Positions 23,492 through 35,134 of a stretch of 64,000 nt of DNA are shown in pieces. This DNA comes from Diaporthe sp. PMI_573 (taxonomy: Eukaryota > Ascomycota > Sordariomycetes > Diaporthales > Diaporthaceae). The notes beneath the pieces were generated by a model, which was given only the letters and a program-made list of their open reading frames with translations, made no database searches and was not told the origin of the DNA. The stretch is from NCBI GenBank assembly GCA_021399435.1, contig JAJTUP010000039.1, positions 620,001 through 684,000 of the forward strand, given 5' to 3'. The translations under genes were made by a program, and so were the position numbers. Numbering within the stretch: the first letter of the stretch is position 1; each line of letters begins with the position of its first letter.

Positions 23492-24146
23492 GTTCGGGAC
23501 AAATCAGGGTAAGGGGGGATCGTTCAAATGTTTGACTTGGATGATTTGGTAAAAACCCTTCATCACACTTCAGGCGCTGGGAATAGGGTGACATGTCCAA
23601 CTGGCGGGTCCCGCTGCGGGTCTACACTGACTTCGTAATTGGCGCAGAATCTGCGGAAGTGCATCCGCCGGACTTGTTGGTTGTTGTCAGCCAACCATCG
23701 AAAAGAGGCACTGTCGGTCGCTACGACAAGCGGGGCTCCTGGGTTCATCGGCCACATAGGAGGCTCGATAGGCTAAGATGCCCGGAATATTCGAGGGCTG
23801 TATGTTCATTGTGTTGATGCCGTCTTAGATTGCACGCATGTGATTGTCTCCCGCCAAAAAGTATACCTGCACCTTGCAGTTTTTTTAAGTACTTTGTGGC
23901 CATTAGAAATGCCACTACTACTGTCACTTCTCCGCTTTAGCTTCTAAAACCAGGGAATTACTAACCAAGATCCTAAACTCAGATCACAACAAGCTATCAT
24001 ATGGACGGACTCAAGATGTCTTTACCGTTAATGTCTTCTAAGTTAGATGGAATCAATAAGTGAGTGAACCTGGGCCTCAGAAGAACAGTGGTGCAGTTTC
24101 CAGGATTTATAAACTATAGTATTGCTCGTGAATTCAACAACGTTCT
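23492..24146. other. Intergenic region
   Basis: Nothing coding is recognised. It contains the promoter of the intact HET gene and the 3' flank of the phosphatase-like gene. Confidence 0.4.
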
Positions 24147-25583
24147 CTATATAGATGATGATTTCTGCTCTCTGGCTCTCTGGCAGTCTTCGAAAAACTT
24201 GTTGAATGAGGCCAAGTGATCTTTGTCATCCATGGCTTTCTCCCCTGCCCTCTTCTTTGATGCAGCGATCCAGTAATGCGTATTTGTGCTTTTCCGTGAT
24301 GACCAATATCCCAGGATCTCCTGAGTTGGCTCAAGTCTACTCATGAAGCAGAGGACAAGGATGGCATCCTTGATGATACCTCCGCCCGCCTTCTTCTCGG
24401 GAGACTTGGGCTGCTTGGAAGGCTCCTTGGGAACATTAACCTTGGCTAACCGCTTGAGATGTCGGGACAATTGTTCTTGGAACTTCTCCGTGCTGACCCC
24501 TCTGCGCCTTCCTTCATCTTTCCGGCGCGCGTTCCTGTTGGGTTCGTTCTTCGGCATCAAGATCTCGTCCGTGAAGTCTTTCAGCTTTTTGTTCAACTTG
24601 TCAAAATCTTCAGATGCCGTGGATGCCGTCTGCTTATGTGGCGGTACCTTGGGGGTACTGTGGTACTTGGACATCTTGTACCCAAGTACCAGTGAGGCGG
24701 AGCGAGACTGACCCATCTTGCAATGGACTAGCACATTCTTACCCCTTGATAGGTAGCGGTCCATAAAGTTAAAGGCAGCCCCAAATTCTGCAAGTAGGTC
24801 TGAGCTGGAGTCGTCATCCAGGTGAATGGCGTGTTGCCAGACTTCTGTGTCCGTCACTCCATGTTGGAGCTCAGGAGGCCTCTGGTACCTCCTCCTTTCT
24901 GTTTTGAATAGTTTACCGCACGTCTCAGCCCAAAGCCAGTCCTCGGGGTGTATAGAGACCACGGCACTGATATCATGATCATGCAAGAGCTTTTCGTTGC
25001 CTGAATCCTTGATACCGCCGAGCCACAGCTGTCCCGTCCACAATGGACGCGAGCACTCTTTTGGCTGCCTGTTGATCAGCGTAACGGGATTCCAATCGGC
25101 TTCGACACCGAGCAGAAACGATATCTTTTTCTGGACGGCCCTGTGGAGACTGAAATTCCGTACAAGTCCGTTCTCGACTATTGGAATTTGGAGATTTGCC
25201 AGCGAGATTTCTTTGCCGTCTTTGCTTTTGGTCGTCGCCCTTTTCAATTCCACGTTCAAAGAATGGTAGCTGTCGAACCAACTCTTGTTGGGATGCTTGT
25301 CCTCTAGCTCTTTGCACAAAATGGGATTGGAAACTTTCTTTGAGACAGCTGCAGTTGTCCTCGATGGCAAAGTAGCTGAGCCTGGCTTGTTGGACGACCC
25401 CGTGACTGGATTAGGAGTGGATCGATCGACTGGCTTACTGATCCGACGTTCCGGAAGGGGCCTGGGGCCATTATCGGTTGCCATCGCGCTGGGAGGACCT
25501 TTCTTGGGTTGAACTCTTGGACTTGGGCTCGAAGCTCCACGAGTGGGCGCGTTCATATGGCGCCGTTGAGAATCAGACGACAT
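24147..25583 (-). CDS. Dual-specificity protein phosphatase-like protein
   Basis: A single exon of 1437 nt encodes 478 aa. The ATG at 25583 (MSSDSQRRHMN) is the first Met in the frame. The first 105 residues are basic and Pro/Ser-rich with no fold visible. A DSP domain follows: WTGQLWLGGIKDSGN, then ISAVVSIHPEDW, an acidic loop with HAIHLDDDSSSDLL, and the signature HCKMGQSRSAS, giving the CX5R catalytic loop with Cys288 and Arg294. The general-acid Asp is likely within the DDDSS loop. The C-terminal 170 residues are Lys/Arg/Glu-rich and may bind partners or nucleic acid. Similar proteins dephosphorylate Tyr/Ser/Thr residues or phosphoinositides; the substrate cannot be told from the sequence. 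Confidence 0.8.
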   Translation of the reverse strand: MSSDSQRRHMNAPTRGASSPSPRVQPKKGPPSAMATDNGPRPLPERRISKPVDRSTPNPVTGSSNKPGSATLPSRTTAAVSKKVSNPILCKELEDKHPNKSWFDSYHSLNVELKRATTKSKDGKEISLANLQIPIVENGLVRNFSLHRAVQKKISFLLGVEADWNPVTLINRQPKECSRPLWTGQLWLGGIKDSGNEKLLHDHDISAVVSIHPEDWLWAETCGKLFKTERRRYQRPPELQHGVTDTEVWQHAIHLDDDSSSDLLAEFGAAFNFMDRYLSRGKNVLVHCKMGQSRSASLVLGYKMSKYHSTPKVPPHKQTASTASEDFDKLNKKLKDFTDEILMPKNEPNRNARRKDEGRRRGVSTEKFQEQLSRHLKRLAKVNVPKEPSKQPKSPEKKAGGGIIKDAILVLCFMSRLEPTQEILGYWSSRKSTNTHYWIAASKKRAGEKAMDDKDHLASFNKFFEDCQRAREQKSSSI

Positions 25584-26809
25584 TACGATACGATGTCGTT
25601 CGGTGTTATTGGCAAGTAACAAGTTCTGTTCAGGGATGGGAAATCAAGGTTCGCTCGGCGCTGACGGTGCCAATTTAGAGGACAAGAGGTCGGGAGCTCG
25701 TGTTCGTTGCGGCTGGCAGCTCTGAACCCTGCTACTGTACGTCACTGATTCAGAAGGTTGTTTGGGATCCCTGCTCCCTGTGGCTTGTTGACTTCGTATA
25801 CAACACGATCAACCTGTCTGATGCCGTCGTTTGGGTTGGAAACGCGTGTGCTTAATTATTGCGGTGAGCACTTTGGTTCACAATTTATTTTTTCGTTCTG
25901 GATAGGGACCGGGAGTGAATAGGGGCACTGGAGAGCATTGGCCGCCGAGCACAGAGTTGGGACAGAATGCGGGATGTGTTCGTCCAACACCAGTGCAAGC
26001 GGATTGACGCCCTCTTATATAGTGATGGTCAAAGAACAAAAAGTCTACGGAAACGTGTTGGACAACCAATGGCCTCGGAGGGCTTCATAACCTGACCAAG
26101 AGGTTCACGTCACAGGCCGCCTCAAACGCGGCCCGAAGCTTAAATATCAATCCCTTGTGCGGTTTTCTCCACTCTGATGGTCAAGAAATAGGTTTCGTTC
26201 AAAAGTCCGCTTGATTTGGACACTCAAAGTCGAATCGAGCTCGAAGCCAGGAAGGCCATGGTCTCGGCCGAGACCTTGCTTGACCAGCCAGGCCCGTTGG
26301 CCCGGCCGCCAACCTTGTACACAGGAACGTGACCTTTTGTTGACGATCACTCCAAAACGCCCTATTGGGTTGGAGGATGTAAGACCTCCAGCGCTAAACT
26401 ACCAACACACTTCTATTTTTATTTCGAACCTGAAAAATTCCCAAGTTTGCCATTGCCCCTACGACGTGGTTAAAAATGTGAGCCGTCATGTTGCCACGGT
26501 GCAGGTGGATTTCCAGCGCAAAATACTCGAATTAAATTCACAACTTGATTATGCAAAGTGAGTACACGCAGAAGATGCCCTGCTCTTCCAGGTGGAAAGT
26601 GGCATTGCGACATATCTAGGAGCTTGCGCGCAAGACCGTAATCTCTCTAATGGCATGGTTGAATCTCATCTTGATTCGAGATTCGTCAACAGCTTCTGTG
26701 TAGAATTTAGCTCGACATACAGGTATCTATGTCATCAGTTTCTAAGCATCTAATTCTTTGCGTGGCTGCTGCAGATCTATCTCTTATACCGTGTGGAGAT
26801 CTTCTCACA
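25584..26809. other. Intergenic region
   Basis: No gene is recognised. Short open frames are present on both strands but lack domains or splice logic. It separates the phosphatase-like promoter from the 3' end of the methyltransferase gene. Confidence 0.4.
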
Positions 26810-27881
26810 TTACGCCTCAGCAGGCTTCCTTGCAATCACCGTCCAGCGCACAGCGGTCGTGTAAGCCCCTTTCTTGGTCTCTTCAACTGCCGTAGGCATA
26901 ATCCGTTTAAGCTCTTTCCGCATCATCTCATTCTTCGTCTTGCGACAATAGATCTCATAGAGCATCAGCCCACACTCATGCAGGATAAATGCCATGTGAG
27001 GAGGGGCGTCCTTCTTGTCCACTTCCACCTGGACGAAGCCCGCGGCTGAGAAGGTGGCTGGTAGGTCACTTAGCCACGAAGGCTTTGTACGTGGATCTTG
27101 GACAGAGAACAGTTGCAGCAGTTCGGATAGCCCCTGTGTCTTGTTTTCAGGCCTGGTCTTGTCCGTTCGAATTGACTCGAAGTCTGGTTCGCCCCATTGG
27201 ATATAACCGCCCGGTTCTGTATTTCACCTCGTCAGTGAGGTTATCTGGAGACACGCGAGTTTGATGGTGTCGCAGTGAAATGCAATGAGAAGAGGAAGAC
27301 CAACTAAGCATCTTAAAAAGTCGCTGCACTGCGGCTGAAACCTGGTTGTTTAACAGGACACAGGACAAGAAGCGCACATGGACAATATCAAACACGCCGA
27401 CGAGATCCTCGGGGACATCCTCCTTCACGTCCCAGTGCCTGAACTTCACATTGGAAGGCAGCGTCTCGACTGGGGGCGCTGCATCGAACGAAATGTCAAA
27501 GCCTTCTAGTCGGGTTGACGGGGCAGCCAAGTCTCGGACATCAAGGAGCCAGATGCTAAGGGCGCGTCAGTCACATGACACCACGGGGATGCAGGACCAG
27601 AGAGCCATCAAGCGAATTCTAGCTTACCCCGTACCGCTGCCGATATCTGCTACACGCAGATTTGGACTGTCTTTGGGAATACTTGGGTGAACAAGGTAGC
27701 CGAAGAGCTTGACCCATAGGCTGTGCATGAGATTTATGCTGCGGGTATGTTGGTCAGAACTGGGCCGGATGCCTCGGGCAGAGGAGTATGCTGTCACATA
27801 CCGGTTGTTGTCGAGGAAGTCCCTCGCGAAAATATAATCATCCCGGGGCGCCTTTGAGAGAGGGCCGAATTTGGACGCCAT
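26810..27881 (-). CDS. Class I SAM-dependent methyltransferase (LaeA/UbiE-like)
   Basis: Four exons (27802-27881, 27628-27738, 27305-27555, 26810-27216) give 849 nt, 282 aa. Introns of 63, 72 and 88 nt have GTATGT, GTAAGC and GTTGGT donors. The spliced protein reads DFLDNNRINLMHSLWVKLFG, then motif I VADIGSGTGIWLLDV at about residues 56-70. FDIVHVRFLSCVLLNN (post-I region) and LKPGGYIQWGEPDFES follow, the latter a hallmark of fungal LaeA-like and tdiE-like methyltransferases. It may methylate a small molecule or act as a LaeA-like regulator. Its length and lack of an N-terminal extension favour a small-molecule enzyme. It lies 13 kb from the prenyltransferase cluster with unrelated genes between, so membership is doubtful. 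Confidence 0.85.
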
Positions 27882-29197
27882 GGTGAATTCAAAATCGCGA
27901 CAATTGGCGATATACGGCGACGTTGTCCAGATTTGTATGCTAAGAATTACGCCCGACTTTGAATGGGAGAAAAGGTGTGCGACCCCTCATGGAACGCTCG
28001 GAACAAGTCACCGTTACACCGGCGTTTAACGTAGTAGGTAACGGCTCCAGTTGTCAGCATTTAGCCTTCTGGGTTGCACTTGGACCAAATAGAGCAGATC
28101 AGCTGATCTGCACATGCCAAGTAGTATTGGAATGAGGTTGCCTGGGTTACTGCCGGTAGGGTAGTAAGAGGCGTTTAATTGATACCCTGATGAGATGAGT
28201 TTCTAATACTTTTCAACAACCGTTCTGGTCAAAGTATTCTATACTATTACACTAGGGCTATACTTAAGGTTGGTGTAATATTCTACGGGATTTAAAAGGA
28301 GAACAGTCCGCTACAGTGCTTTTGATATTCATTGCGCTATAATCCTGTCCCATGATGCACGTCCAGGTGATATTTCTAATCAATCCCCAACTACCTCGCA
28401 GCAAATTGAGCCGGTCATCTTCCCGTGATGCCTCCTTAAGACGCGACTCTCTCAGGACGGAGAGGCGCCGTCACGAGGATGGTAGACTTACGGCGCTTGT
28501 CAATTCCCAGCAGTTCGAGTCTTGATACGGGCATTCTGACTGAGCTCTTTGCGACACGTGCAACTTTTCCCTCTCACGCATCGACGACACTCTCGTAAAT
28601 ATTTACCAGTAGATGTGTCGCAGTGTGAAATCCTGCTTCCTTTAGCTTGTCGAACGGCTGAGGGCCATGTTCCGATTCGAGGCATTTGATCATGCCGTAA
28701 CCACCACCGGATAGCAACATCATTACTCCTGCCTAAGTTAGCATTGAGAAGCAATGCTAAGACGATTTACAAACCTCTAATTGCTCATGAGCTTATCAGA
28801 ATTGATCGATCTCTTAACTTACTGTCGTTAATAACATTATGTATGAATGTTTCAGAGATACGACTGCATATGAACTCGCTGTCGAGGAGATATGGCGTGC
28901 CTGTTTCCTTAGGGTCTTCTGCCATCAAGATACCACCACCGAAGGCGTCGCCCTCAAACCACCAGCCTGACTCTCCTCGCCTGCCGGCCCCACAAAATGT
29001 GCAGCTGCGCCGCCCTTTTGCAGAAGTCATGGGCGAACTTCCTTCAAATTGGCCAGGGTACTTTTGTCTTGTTCCCCGCACAGCTTTTTTATTCACCACT
29101 TTGCTCTATCACCTCAAAACCACACGTAATCGCGGCCTCGTGATCTCCGTTCTGCCCTCAACATTTATTTTTGCAACGTGAATCCCGGAACAAGACA
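27882..29197. other. Intergenic region shared by two divergent genes
   Basis: No gene is recognised. It lies between the methyltransferase start at 27881 and the start of the unknown gene at 29198, so it contains both promoters. The stretch 28200-28300 is AT-rich. Confidence 0.4.
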
Positions 29198-30457
29198 ATG
29201 GTAAAGCAGATGCCGCTGCGGTGGGAGCCTCGGCATCGCTCAGAAGCGCCGGATCCTTTATACGTCACCGTGCCTCCGTCAGAGTCCATACAGACAAGCC
29301 GGGTAGATCAAGTCCTTGACTATGCCCACCAGCGAGCACTCGAACGTGCGGTGATGAATGTCATTTCCGCACCAGTTGCGGAAGAGACACTTGTACAGAT
29401 CGTGGATGGGCTCCCTTTGAGGAGTATAGCCTTGGGAACTCAGAATCATCGGGTTCTAAGGGGGGACCCGATCGACAATCACCCTGAAATCTGCCCTGGG
29501 GCACATGATAAGGCTAAAGAGTTCCAAGCAAGGTTTAATGCTATGGAATTAGAGCTTGGATTAGCTGTAAGTCGTTGAATGTCAAGAAGACTGGTTATAG
29601 ACAAGGTTGGCAGCAACTAATAAAGTTATAGACCCTCCAGCGGTATCAAGATACACCCATAGGCTCTAGAGCCTCCAAGATGCCCTTTTTGGAGTTAGTT
29701 GTAGTGACTATACACAGTATAGCCGCACAGCTCTTTAAATTGGCCGATGGGGGTTTTCATAAGAACACTGCATGGCCTGGTGATGACGCATACCAGGAAG
29801 AAAATTTATCGAGATGGCCAACGCCCTTCAGCTTGCTTCATTATTCGAAACCAAAGCAGTACCCTGATGGCACGGCTGACGTGGCGGGTTATTGGGCTGA
29901 AGACCGGATATTTGGTGGGGTAGTGCTTTTTGGCAGAGGTAACGACATAGGCGTACGTTTCGTGACCAACCCTGTGACCCCCGTCCCTTAGCACAATGAT
30001 GTTGCATCTCGTCATATACCAACGTTCATCTCAGATGATTAAGAAGCGTTTCGCTGACATTGTCTTTTTTTGTCAATTTAAGTATGACGGCATATGGTTC
30101 CACTCTCACCGCGAAGACGTTACGAAGCGGATATACAAGCTTACAAAGGAGCAGAGTGAAAGCCTACTACAGCTCCTTGAGAGAGGACACACTGACGATT
30201 CTACATGTCCCTTACCAATCCTGGGAGATATCAACAACCGGGAGCGCGTGGATGAAGAGATTGCCATCCCTGAGTTCAATATATACCGCGACCGGTGGGA
30301 ACGGACAATTGACTACAAGAACTGGTCTGACTACCGTGCCCAGCAGCATTGTTGTAGAGAAGCCATAGACTGGCCAGAGCTCCTGGACCTCCAGAACGAG
30401 AACCTCGAGCTTCAAAATCAGCCAGACAGCGACAAAAGATCCCAGTCCGTGGAGTGA
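29198..30457 (+). CDS. Conserved fungal protein of unknown function
   Basis: The proposed exons 29198-29566, 29632-29952 and 30083-30457 give 1065 nt, 354 aa. The first intron (65 nt) is convincing: GTAAGT donor, CTAAT branch and TATAG acceptor. The second junction is less certain, because a small extra exon around 29992-30040 could also be used. The protein contains FLELVVVTIHSIAAQLF, KPKQYPDGTADVAGYWAEDRIFGGVVLF and WFHSHREDVTKRIYKLTKEQ. That order (an acidic GYWAE...GGVVLFDRG block, then an HS/HR block ending in IYKLTxEQ) occurs in fungal hypothetical proteins of unknown role. No signal peptide, membrane helix or catalytic motif is recognised. The last 60 residues are acidic and Gln/Asn-rich. 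Confidence 0.65.
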
Positions 30458-32597
30458 CAAGGCCAGATACAAGTCGATGCTACTTACCACACGTATGCTG
30501 GGAATGATTCAAGCATGACGGAGATATTGGATCAAATTACAGAAGGAAATGATTGAGCCATAAGTCCTAGAGAGCAAACAATGCAGTTACTATTGTTCGA
30601 CTAAGTGTATAGATGAAATGCGCCTGGCCGCATGAATCCGTGCAGGTACAGAATGACCACCTCGCTCTCCCACAAAACTTCCACCGGTGCATTCTTTCGG
30701 TCCTACTGTAATACCTATGGTGTGGTCTATATTGCCCCTTTTGTATTTCCTTATATTAGCTGCACTGAACTGAAAGCCTCGAAGATCCTAGACGATACCT
30801 GGTCGGCGAGCTGATAGTTGGACTTTTAGGGGAGAAAACCTCCTCTCGTGCCCTTAAGCTTCACAAGCCAAGTAAGTACTGACCGGGAGGTTGCCAAGCA
30901 CCCATTATGCTGCACTGATATCATCTGCCCTTGCTGTTCCCGCATTTGTCCCGGCAACAAAGGGAAATGCTCCAACCAAGAACATTTGGCTATGGGGATG
31001 TTGTCCACGCCTCTGGCGGTAAGATTCTGACCGACCTGGCTCCTTCAGCTACCGACTTGTGAACATCGCACGAAGATGCAACCTGACTCCAAGAACGTCT
31101 CCTATCCGCCGTAGAAGTGCTTGAGCTGATTCAAATAGGAACACGGGGAGAGCAGGGGAAATTTACAAGACACGGCCAGTGTACACCTATTGAAGGCTCA
31201 ACTTTGAAAGTAAGCGGCCGCCCCTTTTCTCTTTCACCTTTATACTCCGGGCTGGGTATTCTTTATTGGCTTGCTTTTGCTGTCCGACCTGAGACCTGGA
31301 ACGCTCCTGTCATTGTGCCCATGATCTCAAGGATGATCCCGTCGGTGGTCAGATGGAGCCAGCCCGATTTAGCGGGAGATCAGCGATGATCCGCAGCAGC
31401 CTTGAGTCAGTTGAGGGGACCAGCTTTGCTCTCACGGCTGTTCCGCTCTAGTGTAAATGAACATTCTTAAGAGATTAGGGTAAGCTGTGCTCAGTGGCTA
31501 CACATTTGGCTTTGCGGGTTTCCATTGCTGCTGCTGCTTGAGATGGTAAAGGATATCGAAGCCAAAAGCGGTTTTCGCACAATGATAAGAGCCATCCCTT
31601 TTCGCCGTCGAACGCGTTTCTTCCTGGGCACTCAACTGCATCGGGGGGGGTCATTTTGCTATATCCCGACGTCCTTTGTCTGTGACACTCGACTGCCCAG
31701 GTAGTAGAAGCGGTCATCAATAGGCGTAGTTGAGAAAGGACAGCGTCGACTGGTACCCATGAGCGTTTACATACTTTCGTTCCTCACTTGACAATTTTGA
31801 GAGCACTAATTTTGCAGGTGTAAGAAGGTCAAGATTTGTCTCTTCCTGGTACCTCCACCTATGCAAACATCAGCGCATCCTTTCCGCTAAAATGTCTAAT
31901 ACATTTACATATATATAGTACCAGCTGCGGAATCCGGTATCTAATAACGCTTGTTCGAGACTCACGACAGCTGGACAGTCACTCCAAGAGTGAGTCACTA
32001 CTACCACGGTGAGATGGGAGAGACAGTTGGCGAGTCATTGTGTTGCACGGGGCCTGGGTCCCAAGCGAGATGGTGGTCAACGTGTCCATGGCAAAGTAGC
32101 TTGGGAATCATCACGGCCCGCTGAACAATCACGATGCACGTGTTCCTGAACACGGCGTACGTTCTACTACCCTTGGACACCGTCAATGTCAAGATTGGAA
32201 CGTTTAAGATGTCTCATCATATCGCTGAACATCCAGTCCAACGACACAAAAGTGGCGAAGGCCTGGCTTCCTTCCCCTCTTTCTCTTGTCAATACGCCAG
32301 GAGATCTGTCAGAATGCCAAGAATCGACCATGGAGGTTTACTGAGGACCGCTTCGTGATGGAATGGGCATGATCCACGTCATAGCGCTATAGTGTAGTAC
32401 TGATGGGAGCACGCATTCAGCCCCGGTTTACTTGGGTCCTCAGGTGCCATTTCTCATAATGATGACCTTTGGCTACCTAGGTAACGAATCGCCATGCGTC
32501 AGTGTCACAATTTTCCGACAGTTGCTAGAGTACTTAACACATCAGTCAGACTACCTAAGTTTCTAGGTAAGTATGCTGCACCGGCCAGATACCACCG

Positions 32598-32632
<35 letters not shown>

Positions 32633-33643
32633 CCTTCAACGTGTGTTTAGCCAATGATTCACGTGTTGATGGATTAACCTTGACTCTCGCGACTCACCCA
32701 CCGACGGAGCGTCAGTGAACAGAGTCAACAGATTGTCCACTGCTCAGGGGTACTTAATACTGTGAGCAGAAAAGCATTTTCCTCGACGCTAGGGTTCCCA
32801 GCATGAAAAGTGGATGACGGTATCTATATTGGTGGTGGTTGGGGTCTTCTAGCGAGATCCTATCAGACCATCACTTGGATCAGATACGCATGGGGATGCT
32901 TTCATTCGAATTCTAAGCCAGTTATAATGATCAACAAGTCTTATGCCCACATGCCGACGAAGATCGGTGTATATATAGAATCTTGATCGAGCGCGACTGT
33001 CTTGGCAGCTGTTGTAGTACGGGTCCACAGTTGAAAAGTGGATTTCTCACAACGTCTCGAAGTACAACCAGATATGTACCACTGGCATACCTTTTGGCCT
33101 CGACTGAAGAGATTGTTCTACAATCATCAAGCGTGTGAAGTCTGCATCTGATGATTGTGGGAACCCACAATTTAGAACAACAATTGTTTTATTTTTTAAA
33201 AGCAAAGGGAAAAAGAAAACATCTGAAAGCTTTTGCGTGGAAGGATCATGTATGGTAAGGCCCCGCTCGTTGAGTCGGAGGCGATGGGGATCATTTCGGC
33301 CGAAAACTAAGAATAGCCCTGGCTACTGACTAAGTGTAGCTAAGAAAAGCAAGGTGAGAGCCAACACATCAAGATTAACCCACAAACAGGCTGAGGAGCA
33401 TCTGGGAAAAGTGAAGATAATAGCACAAACAGCAGATTGACAGCACCTGAGAGAACATATAAGGTCCTCGACATGTCCGGCTCGATGGCATTGGATTTCC
33501 TTACTCTTCAGCCTTCCCACTCCTTCAAATAATCACCACCTTAGTCATTCTTTATTTTATTTCCCACACCTTTCCAGTCCCTCCTTTCTAGCAGAAAAAC
33601 TCTCGCCTTTTACCTTTCCTAAACGAAAACAACTTTCTTCAAA
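30458..33643. other. 3.2-kb gene-poor region
   Basis: No convincing gene is found. Frames of up to 90 codons occur but without domains, signal peptides or introns that extend them. The right part is the promoter of the small secreted protein, with a TATA-like CATATAAGG near 33456 and a pyrimidine-rich stretch just before its ATG. Confidence 0.4.
32602..32630. repeat. (AG)n microsatellite
   Basis: About 14 uninterrupted AG dinucleotides lie in intergenic sequence. The tract is likely to vary in length between strains. Confidence 0.9.
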
Positions 33644-34049
33644 ATGCAGTTCTCAACCACCTTCTTCGCCATGGCCCTCGCCATCGGCGTCTCTGCTCTG
33701 GAGCCTGCCATCGATGGCATCGTCTACTGGTGCTACCAGGCCGACGGTGTCAAGTACACCGCCGTTGACCTGTGCACCTCGAGGGGAATGCAGAGTCTCG
33801 AAGGTCGCAGCGGCGTAAGTTCACTCAAGACCCCCCCCCCCATCGCAAGAGATCAAAATTTCTAAAACAAGCTTCCATTTTTCTCTTTTGCAGGACTGCT
33901 GCATCTCTTACGAGGCCCTGTCCATCCAGGAGCCCTACGGTGACAGCGGCACCGACAAGCTGCTCGATGCCTGCCAGAGTGTCGGTGGAAGGGACGTTCT
34001 CGGCACCGACAACGAGCCTTGTAAGCTGGAGGAGGAAGACGAGTACTAA
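33644..34049 (+). CDS. Small secreted cysteine-rich protein (effector-like)
   Basis: Two exons (33644-33814 and 33894-34049) give 327 nt, 108 aa. They are separated by a 79-nt intron with a GTAAGT donor and TTTTGCAG acceptor; the intron contains a run of C. Residues 1-18 form a signal peptide (MQFSTTFFAMALAIGVSA), with cleavage probably before LEPAIDG. The mature chain of about 90 residues has six cysteines (VYWCYQ, DLCTS, DCCISY, DACQS, EPCKL), an even number suited to three disulfides, and an acidic tail EEEDEY. The promoter is CT-rich with a TATA-like element near 33456, typical of strongly expressed fungal genes. No known family is recognised. Small size, secretion and Cys content make it an effector candidate, which is inference. 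Confidence 0.8.
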
Positions 34050-34570
34050 GCTTTCAAGTTCTCTGGCTTGGGAATGAGACCGGCGTTGGGATTTGATCTT
34101 GGGGAGAAACGGTTATAAAGGTATCAATAATCAGTCAAACAATATGTCCGCCTAATACATCCGTCAAAACCTACATGTTGGTCGTCCCTTCACAGCCTCA
34201 TTCAATTGTGAAATTAGTGTATGGTCCACTCAGCCGCGTCAATATCTTTTGAGAGTCGAATTTGTGTGCATCAAACTTTCTGATGACTGTGATATGACAG
34301 GACGCCAACAATGAATCATTACCACATATGAGTGGTGTGTTTGGTTGGTATCGCTTTTACTAGGAGAAGTCTTTGTGACTCGAAGAAGAATCACACCCGT
34401 ACTAATGCCTCTCGATTACCAGCCTGCCCCCCTGGAATATAAATCTTTCGTCCACGTCCTCCTCGCGCCACTTCCCATTCCCAGCCACGCAACAGGAGCC
34501 AGAAACAAACGGAATCTCAGCTAGCTCGACGAATACCCAAAAACCTTTAGTCTCGGATCAACAATCAAAA
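34050..34570. other. Intergenic region
   Basis: No gene is seen. A TATA-like GGAATATAAAT at about 34434 and a C-rich stretch after it probably form the promoter of the next gene. Confidence 0.4.
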
Positions 34571-35134
34571 ATGGCAGACGACCAAGTCGCAGAAATACCA
34601 ACCACCCCAGCGCAGGCACCCGACACCGCACCCCCGCCGGTGCCACAAATGGTAGCATGCCAGTGCAGGAGCACATACCACTGGCGGCAGGACCACGGGG
34701 CCTGCCCGAACCCGGCGCGGTGGTGCCGGTGGTGCAGCGACGGGGGCTGCGTGCTGGCCAGGCGTGCGGACGCGCGGCGGGAGCGGCGGGGCGCGAGACG
34801 CAGTGGCAACAGCAGACATGGGGAGAGGACAAGGAGAAGCAGGAGGAGGAGAAGGGGGCATGGGGGAATGGGGGGTTTGATGCCTGCGCCCCCGACGGTC
34901 CCTTTTCCTATGCTGCCGCCGCTCCTGCCTATGCCTATGCCTATGCCCGGGCTGCCCTGGCCTGGTGCTGGACATGGACGTCACGGGAGATATGGTGCGG
35001 GTGATGCCAGCAGCTCGAGTGAGAGTAGTGACAGCTCCAGCAGTGACGGCTCCTTTTATGACATTAGGCGAGATCCACGGAGGAGGCCGGGTGTAGAGAG
35101 GATGTTTCTCCCCATGTTCCCAGGCCATCCTTAG
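34571..35134 (+). CDS. Basic, Cys- and Met/Pro-rich hypothetical protein
   Basis: A single exon encodes 187 aa. After an acidic, Pro-rich start (MADDQVAEIPTTPAQAPD) comes a short cysteine/tryptophan block, CQCRSTYHWRQDHGACPNP then RWCRWCSDGGC, which could bind a metal. A very basic segment (RRERRGARRSGNSRHGERTRR), a Met/Pro-rich stretch (LPMPMPMPGLPW) and a Ser-rich acidic tail follow. A TATA-like element at about 34434 and the AAAATGG start context support the plus strand. An antisense open frame of the same length (34565-35128) overlaps it almost exactly, and high GC makes both open. No family is recognised. The composition suggests a nucleic-acid-associated or regulatory protein, but this is weak. 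Confidence 0.55.
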   Translation: MADDQVAEIPTTPAQAPDTAPPPVPQMVACQCRSTYHWRQDHGACPNPARWCRWCSDGGCVLARRADARRERRGARRSGNSRHGERTRRSRRRRRGHGGMGGLMPAPPTVPFPMLPPLLPMPMPMPGLPWPGAGHGRHGRYGAGDASSSSESSDSSSSDGSFYDIRRDPRRRPGVERMFLPMFPGHP

